Origin: Heteroscillospira sp050252415
GTDB taxonomy: Bacteria > Bacillota > Clostridia > Oscillospirales > Oscillospiraceae
DNA length: 19,754 nt
Assembly (NCBI GenBank): GCA_050252415.1
Contig: JBFWKZ010000028.1
Span: 1 to 19,754, forward strand
Direction: 5' to 3'
Position numbers and translations under genes: made by a program. The notes under the pieces are model-generated. The model was given only the letters and a program-made list of their open reading frames with translations, was not told where the DNA came from and did not search any database. Of the stretch, positions 1-6,206 are shown piece after piece; within the stretch, counting starts at the first letter, position 1, and each line of letters opens with the position of its first letter.

Positions 1-6
1 ACTCAT
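1..6 (-). CDS. First two codons of the next liv gene (probably livM permease)
   Basis: An ATG at 6-4 overlaps the TGA stop of livH in an ATGA arrangement, and only Met-Ser is visible before the window ends. In liv operons the gene after livH is normally livM, the second membrane permease. That identity is inferred from gene order and the coupled overlap only, not from sequence. Confidence 0.4.
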
Positions 7-905
7 ACCTTTTCACCTACATTCTTTCCAAGAATTCCATCCGGCTTAATGAGAAGTACGACAATGAGGATGAGAAAGACTATGGTATCTGCCAGTGCGG
101 AATTCACATAGGCAGTGGCAAGCGCTTCCACAATGCCTATGACAAGTCCGCCGAGCATGGCGCCGGGAATAAGCCCGATGCCGCCGAGAACAGCGGCGAT
201 AAAGGCCTTAAGGCCCAGCATATAACCCATAGTCGTCGTGACGGTATGATACTGTGCGCAATACATGAGCGCCGCAACACCCGCGAGAGCGGAGCCGATC
301 GCAAACGTTGTAACAATGGTATTGTTTACGTCGATTCCCATTAGCGTGGAGGCGTTTTTATTTTCCGATACGGCGCGCATCGCTCTTCCAAGCTTTGTAC
401 GCTGCACGAAGAGCTGTAGGGCTATCATGACGGCGGCGCCAATGATTATCGTCAGTATGGACGTCTGGTTCGTCAATACGCCGCCGATGTTGATGGAACG
501 GGTGGAAAAAATGCTCTCTGAGATAACCCTTGGATTTGGTCCTATGGGTCCTATGGCCTGGGCCAGATTTTCCAGGAATAAGCTCATCGCTATGGCGGTG
601 ATCAAAGCGGACATATTCGTGCCTTTTTTTCTGACTGGCCGATAAGCGAGAAGCTCGACTGTGATTCCAACCAGAGCGCAGACGATAATAGCCGCAAAGA
701 CGCAGACCCAAGCGGGGAGTCCGAGTTTATATAGTGCAATTGGTATTGTAAAGTAAAGCGTATATCCGCCGACCATGATAAAGTCACCATGAGCAAAATT
801 GATCAGCCTTATGATGCCGTAAACCATGGTATAGCCGAGTGCGACAAGCGCATAAACGCTTCCAATGCGCAGTCCGATTATGAGCTGCTGCAAAAAGTCC
901 GTCAT
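3..905 (-). CDS. livH: Branched-chain amino-acid ABC transporter permease LivH
   Basis: This 300-residue, highly hydrophobic protein is a membrane permease of the LivH family. With LivM it forms the channel for leucine/isoleucine/valine or related amino acids delivered by the LivJ receptor and driven by the LivG/LivF ATPases. Visible family hallmarks are the N-terminal run GSVYALVALGYTMVYGI (about residues 15-31), the following INFAHGD segment, and the C-terminal repeat of small residues around AAVLGGIGLIPGAMLGG that carries the ATPase-coupling loop. Length matches the usual 290-300. The ATG at 905 is preceded by GAAGGG at 921-916, about 10 nt away. The gene lies 144 nt downstream of livJ on the same strand and its stop overlaps the next start. 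Substrate could be another amino acid or amide, since this family is broad. Confidence 0.93.
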   Translation of the reverse strand: MTDFLQQLIIGLRIGSVYALVALGYTMVYGIIRLINFAHGDFIMVGGYTLYFTIPIALYKLGLPAWVCVFAAIIVCALVGITVELLAYRPVRKKGTNMSALITAIAMSLFLENLAQAIGPIGPNPRVISESIFSTRSINIGGVLTNQTSILTIIIGAAVMIALQLFVQRTKLGRAMRAVSENKNASTLMGIDVNNTIVTTFAIGSALAGVAALMYCAQYHTVTTTMGYMLGLKAFIAAVLGGIGLIPGAMLGGLVIGIVEALATAYVNSALADTIVFLILIVVLLIKPDGILGKNVGEKV

Positions 906-906
906 A

Positions 907-1007
907 CCGGCACAACCCTTCGTTAATTAAGTTTGTCCGACACAAGTGCCGGACAAGATAATAATCATAATAATTAGGAGTGCGGGGGGGAGCGGGGAAC
1001 TCCCCCC
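907..1007 (-). promoter_or_regulatory. livJ-livH intergenic region with two hairpins
   Basis: Read on the minus strand, transcription leaving livJ first meets a GC-rich hairpin (GGGGGGAG at 1007-1000 pairing with CTCCCCCC at 992-985, 7-nt loop). A second hairpin follows, with TTGTCCG at 956-950 pairing with CGGACAA at 939-933. Neither is followed by a good U-tract, so these look more like mRNA-stabilising or partial-termination structures than full terminators. Such structures commonly set a high receptor-to-permease ratio in binding-protein operons. Part of the second hairpin (CCGGCAC, 952-946) can also pair with GTGCCGG (913-907), which lies just before the livH start codon. Confidence 0.5.
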
Positions 1008-1049
1008 TAAGAAAATAGAGAAATGAGAAAAGAGGAGTTGGTTATTTAT

Positions 1050-2264
1050 TTAGCCCTGAGTCTTAACGAACTTCTGGACCAGCTTGCCGTCCTGAACCTC
1101 AAATTTCAAAATGGTTACACTCTTATCGGGGGTGCCGGTTTCATCCAGAGTCATATCGCCGGTGACGCCGACGTAATGCATGCCGACCATGGCATCACGG
1201 ATATCGGAGGAATCGATGCTGCCTGCGGTTTCAATAGCCTGGGCAAGCATATAGGTCGCATCATATGCAAGAGCGGCAAGTGCGTTCAGAGAATCGCGGC
1301 CATAGGCCTCGGTGTAGGCGGCGACGAAGTCTTGAACCTTTTCGCTGCTGTCGTCGGAAGAGTAGTGGTTGGTGAAGTAGACCTTATCATAAGCTGCGAG
1401 ATCGCCGGCGGCATAACCTTCAGTGCCGTCAAATCCATCTGCGCCAATGATATAGCCGTCAAAACCGGCTTCATAAGCCTGGGGAACGATGTATGGACCG
1501 ACCGTACTATAATAGTAAGGAGCAAAAACCATCTCGGCATCGCTTGCTGTGATCGTAGCGAGCTGAGAGGAGAAATCAACAGCCGTGGCAAGCGTTGCCT
1601 GCTCGGTGACGATTTCAATACCGTATTCGGGCGCGGCGGCGACAAAAGCGTCACGCAGGCCGGAAGAATAGGTATCGTCACTGGCATAGAGGATCGCAGC
1701 TTTTTTAATTCCTGCGGAGGCGGCAAAAGCGGCAGCCATCTTACCCTGGAAGGAATCCTTGAAACAGGAACGGAAGACGTAGTCATCCTCGGTCGTGATG
1801 GAGTCTGCGGTGGATGTCGCCGTTATCAGCACTTCCTCCTCTTCGTTGGCCAGAGAGGTAATGGCACTGGTATCGGCAGAAGCGACGGAGCCGATGATTG
1901 CACAGGCACCTTCACTCAGCAGGGCATTAAAGCCGGATACCGACTCAGCGGGAGTGTGCTGGTCGTCCTTGGTGGAGATCTCAATTGTTCCGCCGAGGAT
2001 CCCACCGTTTTCGTTGATTTCCTTTGCGGCAAGGCGGATACCGTTGTCAACAGCAACGCCATATGCGGCCAGAGCACCGGTCATGGGGGCAATGTTACCA
2101 ATCAATATGGTTTGACCGGCAAGTGTGCCTTCAGAGGCGGTGGTCTCAGGCGCGGTGGATTCGGGTGCGGTGGATTCGGTCGTGCTGCTCGAACTGCCGC
2201 AAGCGGCCAGCGAAAGACACATTGCTAAGGCCAGTAGAAGCGCGAGAAGTTTCTTTGCTTTCAT
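1050..2264 (-). CDS. livJ: Branched-chain amino-acid ABC transporter substrate-binding lipoprotein LivJ
   Basis: This 404-residue extracytoplasmic receptor captures the amino acid and hands it to the LivH/LivM permease. It starts with a lipoprotein signal peptide: MKAKK, a hydrophobic stretch to about residue 20, and the lipobox LAAC with lipidated Cys22. A Ser/Thr/Pro/Glu linker with a short repeat (STAPESTAPE) follows. The rest matches the type I periplasmic-binding fold of the LivJ family, beginning ILIGNIAPMTGALAAYG at about residues 53-69, with the usual two lobes to the C-terminus. The start is supported by AGGAGG seven to eight nt upstream. A sigma-A promoter lies about 100 nt upstream and livH follows on the same strand. 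The ligand is probably a branched-chain amino acid but cannot be fixed from sequence alone. Confidence 0.95.
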   Translation of the reverse strand: MKAKKLLALLLALAMCLSLAACGSSSSTTESTAPESTAPETTASEGTLAGQTILIGNIAPMTGALAAYGVAVDNGIRLAAKEINENGGILGGTIEISTKDDQHTPAESVSGFNALLSEGACAIIGSVASADTSAITSLANEEEEVLITATSTADSITTEDDYVFRSCFKDSFQGKMAAAFAASAGIKKAAILYASDDTYSSGLRDAFVAAAPEYGIEIVTEQATLATAVDFSSQLATITASDAEMVFAPYYYSTVGPYIVPQAYEAGFDGYIIGADGFDGTEGYAAGDLAAYDKVYFTNHYSSDDSSEKVQDFVAAYTEAYGRDSLNALAALAYDATYMLAQAIETAGSIDSSDIRDAMVGMHYVGVTGDMTLDETGTPDKSVTILKFEVQDGKLVQKFVKTQG

Positions 2265-2301
2265 TTTGTTATCCTCCTTTTTAATACGCTAAAAAAGCTT
2301 G

Positions 2302-2351
2302 ATAAAAAGCGACGGAGCATGAAACCAGCTTGTGGTAAGATGCTCCGTTGC
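2302..2351 (-). terminator. Terminator-like hairpin in the livJ leader (candidate attenuator)
   Basis: Arms 2340-2351 and 2309-2320 pair over 12 bp (one G-U). An inner 4-bp helix (2333-2336 with 2324-2327) closes a 5-nt loop. Read in the livJ direction the stem is immediately followed by UUUUU (2308-2304). It therefore has the form of an intrinsic terminator, yet lies between the livJ promoter and the livJ start codon. It could be an attenuator, a partial terminator or a 5'-protecting hairpin. Confidence 0.6.
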
Positions 2352-2365
2352 ATTTTATTGTAGTC

Positions 2366-2394
2366 ATTATACATCGTTGTAATATATCCGTCAA
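2366..2394 (-). promoter_or_regulatory. Sigma-A promoter of livJ
   Basis: On the minus strand TTGACG (2394-2389) and TATAAT (2371-2366) are separated by exactly 17 nt, close to the full sigma-A consensus. The predicted transcription start is near 2359, giving a leader of about 95 nt before livJ. The sequence just upstream of the -35 is A/T-rich and could act as an UP element. Confidence 0.85.
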
Positions 2395-2708
2395 TGTGAA
2401 ATTATAATTAAACAATCCTGCAAGACGTAAAAAATTCATGTTTAATTTTAATAAAATTGCTAATGCTTATTCGCTCTGAGTTAAACCATATCTTTGTTAA
2501 TGTTGATTTAATTTCTCTGCTGATCAGGAATCATATTGGCAAATTCTAAACAATTTTTGTAAGAACCGGATGAAACAATATCTTGAATAAGAGATTACCC
2601 CATAAATTCATATGAATCATTTCTGGATATAAAATGCAGAAAATCTTTTTTGATTGTGTCATCATATATTCACATACCGACGTGGCGGCATACAAGATAT
2701 AGAGATAT
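2395..2708. other. A/T-rich intergenic region without a convincing gene
   Basis: This gap separates the end of the rodA operon from the livJ promoter. It is much more A/T-rich than its surroundings. A weak hairpin (2673-2679 with 2686-2692, containing G-U pairs) lies just after the last gene of the operon but has no U-tract, so I cannot name a clear terminator. Apart from the CodY-like palindrome I see no gene or repeat here. Confidence 0.6.
2444..2458 (-). promoter_or_regulatory. CodY-box-like palindrome upstream of livJ
   Basis: The 15-nt palindrome AATTTTAATAAAATT differs from the Firmicute CodY consensus AATTTTCWGAAAATT at two positions. CodY senses branched-chain amino acids and GTP and commonly controls their uptake genes, so placement upstream of livJ is sensible. 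It is centred about 57 nt beyond the -35 box, far for simple repression, and sits in A/T-rich DNA where such a match may be chance. Confidence 0.3.
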
Positions 2709-2906
2709 TTATCCCTCATCTTCGACGGACAGGGCACGTTCCATAAGGTCGCAGCTCATGGCATGGGCACAGCTATTGTGGCCGCAGTCGACGCTTTCAA
2801 GGGAAAGGCCAAGCGGGGTCTCTTCATATTCACAGAGAACTCGCTGCACACGGTTGTTCGCCTTACAATAGCCAGTGAAAATCCGCTCAATGATTTCTTT
2901 GCTCAT
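2709..2906 (-). CDS. Small Cys-rich protein, possibly metal-binding, unknown function
   Basis: I do not recognise this 65-residue protein. It has five cysteines (14, 25, 41, 46, 52) and two histidines. The second half carries the cluster CGHNSCAHAMSC (residues 41-52), which looks suited to binding zinc or an iron-sulfur centre. Its ends are charged and there is no signal peptide or membrane segment, so it is probably cytoplasmic. Its ATG overlaps the stop of the thioesterase gene by 4 nt (ATGA), the coupling expected of a real last gene in the operon. Codon use is like that of its neighbours. A spurious ORF is possible but the overlap and cysteine spacing argue against it. Confidence 0.65.
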   Translation of the reverse strand: MSKEIIERIFTGYCKANNRVQRVLCEYEETPLGLSLESVDCGHNSCAHAMSCDLMERALSVEDEG

Positions 2907-3373
2907 GCAAATCTGGCCTCATTATGTACGGCATAGACCGCGCTGGCGGTTGCAGAAAGCTTGTGCGCCTGCCCCTCCCGAAAAAGCTCGGCATTTAAAT
3001 AGATGAGCGTTTTTCCCAGCTTTGTGATGTGCGCGTCAACAAAAACCTTGCCTTCTGTGGGGACCGGGCGCAGAAAGTTTACCTGTATTGAGACGGTTGG
3101 GGTAAAACTGCTACAGGCATGAATGGCGGCAAGAGTCCCCATTGCGTTGTCAAAAATCGTGGTAATTATGCCGCCATGCAGCCAGTTTATTGGGTTTCCC
3201 ATCCAGTCGGCCGTGTTAAATGAGGTGCGGAGACGCATGGTTTCCGCATCCCAACTTTCGGGAAAGGGTTTTAGCTGGGCACAGAGCATCGGCATTTGCT
3301 GCCAATAGTCATCGTGCAGAAGAGCGGTTATCTTTTCGCTGTATTGTTCTTGGGTGAGTATTTCCGTGGGCAT
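2903..3373 (-). CDS. PaaI-family hotdog-fold thioesterase
   Basis: This 156-residue protein belongs to the PaaI/YdiI-like group of hotdog acyl-CoA thioesterases, cytoplasmic enzymes that hydrolyse acyl- or aryl-CoA esters. The active-site segment NWLHGGIITTIFDNAMG (about residues 63-79) contains the HGG loop and the downstream Asp on the hotdog helix. Later strands (VSIQVNFLRPVPTEGKVFVDA) match the family pattern of RPV/P plus an alternating beta-strand. Length is a little above the usual 130-150 because of an N-terminal helical extension. A GGAGAC ribosome site precedes the ATG, two nt after the ROK stop. The operon position does not reveal the substrate. Clearing a stray acyl-CoA is a guess. 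Confidence 0.85.
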   Translation of the reverse strand: MPTEILTQEQYSEKITALLHDDYWQQMPMLCAQLKPFPESWDAETMRLRTSFNTADWMGNPINWLHGGIITTIFDNAMGTLAAIHACSSFTPTVSIQVNFLRPVPTEGKVFVDAHITKLGKTLIYLNAELFREGQAHKLSATASAVYAVHNEARFA

Positions 3374-3375
3374 AC

Positions 3376-4335
3376 TTAGTCTCCAAACGTATTGATTTTG
3401 TGCAGCAGCGCAGAGCCGATTATCCCGGCGTCGTTGCCAAGCAGGGCGGCGACAAGCTTTGTGCGCTCTGCGCAGTCTCTCGCATAGTCTTCACGCATTA
3501 GTATCTCACGGACCGGCGCAAGCAATCTTTCGCCCCGGGCGGATATCCCACCGCCCAGGCAGACGATTTCAGGCTGGAATATATTTACAAGATTCGTAAC
3601 GCCACAGGCAAGATAGGAGATATACCGTTGGTAGAGCTCCTTTGCCCCTGAGTCCCCGGCATCCATGGCGAGAAATACCGTGTGGCCATCCACGACTCCG
3701 CGTTCGCGTGAAAGCACGGCGCAGGGGCAAAGCGGATAGTTTTCGATATAATCACGCAGCATTGAAATGAGCGCAGAGACAGAGGCATAGGCTTCAAAGC
3801 AGCCACGGCGCACGCAGGAGCACTCTCTGCCGCCGTGGACGATTACCATATGGCCAAGCTCCGCACCGCAGCCGTTAAATCCGCGGAAAAGTCTGCCGTT
3901 TTCAACATACCCGCCGCCAATGCCGGTTCCAAGAGTGACGGCAAGGAGCGACCTAGACCCGACACCGCTGCCGGCTAAATATTCTCCTGCGGCGGCACAG
4001 TTCCCGTCGTTTTCCAAAAATACCGGCCTTTCAAAGCGGCTCTCCAGCATATCCGCAAGCGGCGTGCTCTTTAGGCCGATGTTGCAGGCGAACGATATGT
4101 TCCCGCGCGGGAATACCGTTCCAGGGACGCCGACGCCGACAGTTGAGACGTCATCAATGTCGATCGAGGCCAAATCCATCGCGAGCATGGCGCAATTGTA
4201 AATCGCATCGGCAATGTTTTCCGCTCCGCGTGGCGTTTTCATGGATGATTTTGTGATCAGTTCGCCATGATCGCTGACAATCCCGGCTGCGATTTTCATT
4301 CCACCGAGGTCGACACCAATGTGTAAATTACTCAT
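3376..4335 (-). CDS. ROK-family sugar kinase (glucokinase-like)
   Basis: This 319-residue cytoplasmic kinase phosphorylates a hexose with ATP. Visible motifs are the phosphate-binding IGVDLGGMKIA (residues 6-16), the catalytic-base segment LENDGNCAA with Asp110, and the second phosphate loop TLGTGIGGG (134-142). The ROK sugar/zinc signature is also present: Glu159 and His162 in ELGH, then Cys172, Cys174 and Cys179 in CSCVRRGC. No N-terminal DNA-binding helix-turn-helix is present, so this is an enzyme and not a NagC/XylR-type repressor. I chose the ATG at 4335 because GGAGGG lies 5-6 nt upstream and homology begins there. The reading frame stays open further upstream but that part overlaps the ABC-F gene. 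Glucose is likely, but N-acetylmannosamine or another sugar is possible. Confidence 0.9.
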   Translation of the reverse strand: MSNLHIGVDLGGMKIAAGIVSDHGELITKSSMKTPRGAENIADAIYNCAMLAMDLASIDIDDVSTVGVGVPGTVFPRGNISFACNIGLKSTPLADMLESRFERPVFLENDGNCAAAGEYLAGSGVGSRSLLAVTLGTGIGGGYVENGRLFRGFNGCGAELGHMVIVHGGRECSCVRRGCFEAYASVSALISMLRDYIENYPLCPCAVLSRERGVVDGHTVFLAMDAGDSGAKELYQRYISYLACGVTNLVNIFQPEIVCLGGGISARGERLLAPVREILMREDYARDCAERTKLVAALLGNDAGIIGSALLHKINTFGD

Positions 4336-4336
4336 A

Positions 4337-6205
4337 TTATCCCTCCGAAAGTTCTTCCCAGCGGAGATAGAGCGCATCAAGCTCCGTTTCCGCAATTTGC
4401 CTTCTACTATCAAGCTCAATGAGCTTCTCATAGTCGCTTGAAAATTCTTCAAGCTGTCTGTCAAGTTCAGACATTGCCGCTTCAGATTTTTCAATCTCGC
4501 GTTCGAGCTTTCCAAGCTGTTTTTCGCGGCTGCCGATATTTTTCTTTTTTTGCGGTTTTTCCTTTTTTTCACCGGCCTTTTCTGCTTGCTGAATCGTCTG
4601 CATTCGTTGGCGGTATTCCCTGAAAGCGTCAAAGCCGCCGCGAAAATCAATGATCTTTCCATCCTCGATTGCCCATATGCGTGTTGCAAACTGTTTTATG
4701 AAATATCGGTCGTGCGACACAAAAAGAAGGGCTTCTTCATATTCTTCAACCGCTTCCTCGATCCATTCACGGCTGGCGATGTCCAGATGGTTCGTCGGCT
4801 CATCCAGGAGGAGAAGATTAATCTCGTCTTTCATGAGCATACACAGGCGAAGCCGGCTTTTTTCACCGCCGGAGAGGGCGGACACCGGCTTAAAGACGTC
4901 CTCGCCGGAAAAGCCGAATGCCCCAAGACGGTTACGCGCCTGCTGCGGCGTGCACTTTTCAGAATAGAGCATCGTGTCCAGCAGAGACCGGTTCTGGTTT
5001 TCAAAAGAGACGACCTGAGGTAAATACGCGACCTTGACCGAAGGACCGCGCCTCAGATAGCCGCAGTCGGCGGTCTCTTCGCCCATGATCAGCTTCACGA
5101 GCGTCGATTTGCCTGTGCCGTTGTCGCCGATGATGCCGATTCGCTCGCCGGCTGTGACCGAAAGGTCGAGGTTTGAAAAGAGCACCCGGTTTCCGAATGA
5201 CTTGGTGACGCCCTCCATGACCAGCACATCATCTCCTGAAAACTCTCGCTCTGAAAATTTGATGTGCAGTTTCCTGTCGCCTGTCGGCCTGTCGGTCTTT
5301 TCCATGCGCGCCATACGCGAACGGATGGCCTGGGATTTTTTCATCAGCGCCTGGTTGCCCGTACCCCACTGGTAAAGTCTGCGGGCCGCTTCATCGAGAC
5401 GCCTTAGCTCTTTTTGCTCTTTTTCATATTTCTTGCGCTGTTCCTCAAAGCGGCGGAAGCGCTCGGCGGCGTAAAAACTGTAATTTCCGCTGTAAAGCTC
5501 CACCTTACCGCCGGATATCTCAACGGCACGTTTGATAACACGGTCGAGAAAATAGCGGTCATGCGATATGGCGAGGACGGTGCCATGAAATTTGGAGAGA
5601 TAGCCCTCCAGCCACTCGGTGGCGCGCAGGTCGAGGTGGTTCGTCGGCTCGTCGAGAAGGAGGATATCCGTATCCTCGAGAATGAGACGGCCAAGGTTTA
5701 CGCGGGTTTTTTCACCGCCGGAGAGCGAATCGAAGCTCTGGCTGCGCATCTCAGCCGGAATATCCAGACCATTTGCCACACGGTTTAAGTCGATATCCAT
5801 CACATAACCGCCTCTGGCCTCAAATTCAGCCGTCAGTCTGTCGTATTCGTTCAGAACGGCGCTTGAATGGTCGCGCGCCATGCACCTCGTGAGTTCTTCC
5901 ATCTTGTGAGAGAGATCATAAAGCGGCCTGAACGCCTCTTTTAAAACATCCTCGGCGGTGTAATGGAGGGGATAGTCGGGAATCTGGGACATGAGTCCCA
6001 TACGCTTGCCCGGGGCGATTATCACCTCGCCCTCGTCGTAACCCAACTCGCCGATGAGAATGCGGAACAGAGTTGTCTTCCCACAGCCGTTTCTGCCGAG
6101 AATACCCACCCGCTCGCCGTCATTCACCTCAAACGACAGGCCATCCAATATGTTGTTGCCTACGTCAAAGGATTTGACAAGGTTTTTTACAGATATATCG
6201 ATCAT
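4337..6205 (-). CDS. ABC-F family ATPase (ribosome-associated type)
   Basis: This 622-residue protein has two ABC ATPase domains and no membrane segments, the hallmark of ABC-F proteins. These bind the ribosomal E site and modulate translation or protect from antibiotics. Domain 1 has Walker A GRNGCGKTT (37-45), signature LSGGE and Walker B ILLLDEPTNHLD. A charged linker rich in Arg/Lys/Glu follows, including QALMKKSQAIRSRMARMEK. Domain 2 has Walker A GDNGTGKST, a second LSGGE and LLLLDEPTNHLD. The C-terminus is a Lys-rich, coiled-coil tail (after about residue 530) like that of Uup or YdiF types. I chose the ATG at 6205 over the longer open frame because GGAGAA lies just upstream and homology starts there. 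It is one nt from the LtaS-like gene. Resistance versus housekeeping role cannot be decided here. Confidence 0.93.
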   Translation of the reverse strand: MIDISVKNLVKSFDVGNNILDGLSFEVNDGERVGILGRNGCGKTTLFRILIGELGYDEGEVIIAPGKRMGLMSQIPDYPLHYTAEDVLKEAFRPLYDLSHKMEELTRCMARDHSSAVLNEYDRLTAEFEARGGYVMDIDLNRVANGLDIPAEMRSQSFDSLSGGEKTRVNLGRLILEDTDILLLDEPTNHLDLRATEWLEGYLSKFHGTVLAISHDRYFLDRVIKRAVEISGGKVELYSGNYSFYAAERFRRFEEQRKKYEKEQKELRRLDEAARRLYQWGTGNQALMKKSQAIRSRMARMEKTDRPTGDRKLHIKFSEREFSGDDVLVMEGVTKSFGNRVLFSNLDLSVTAGERIGIIGDNGTGKSTLVKLIMGEETADCGYLRRGPSVKVAYLPQVVSFENQNRSLLDTMLYSEKCTPQQARNRLGAFGFSGEDVFKPVSALSGGEKSRLRLCMLMKDEINLLLLDEPTNHLDIASREWIEEAVEEYEEALLFVSHDRYFIKQFATRIWAIEDGKIIDFRGGFDAFREYRQRMQTIQQAEKAGEKKEKPQKKKNIGSREKQLGKLEREIEKSEAAMSELDRQLEEFSSDYEKLIELDSRRQIAETELDALYLRWEELSEG

Positions 6206-6206
6206 T

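Noticed and set aside
2152..2178. Short tandem DNA repeat in livJ
   Set aside because: It encodes the Ser/Thr/Pro linker after the lipoprotein signal, a common low-complexity linker and not a mobile or regulatory repeat.
1023..2228. 401-codon open frame on the plus strand opposite livJ
   Set aside because: It is the antisense shadow of livJ, with Gly/Cys-rich composition and no family resemblance. livJ itself has a signal peptide, promoter and ribosome site.
2606..2617. ATTCATATGAAT palindrome
   Set aside because: Short palindrome in A/T-rich DNA, not close to a promoter. Expected by chance.
2546..2737. 63-codon minus-strand frame in the A/T-rich gap
   Set aside because: It overlaps the end of the small Cys-rich gene in another frame, has no ribosome site and has no recognisable product.
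4336..4689. N-terminal extension of the ROK kinase frame
   Set aside because: Arg/Lys-rich sequence overlapping the ABC-F coiled-coil tail in another frame. The kinase fold and GGAGGG site start at 4335.
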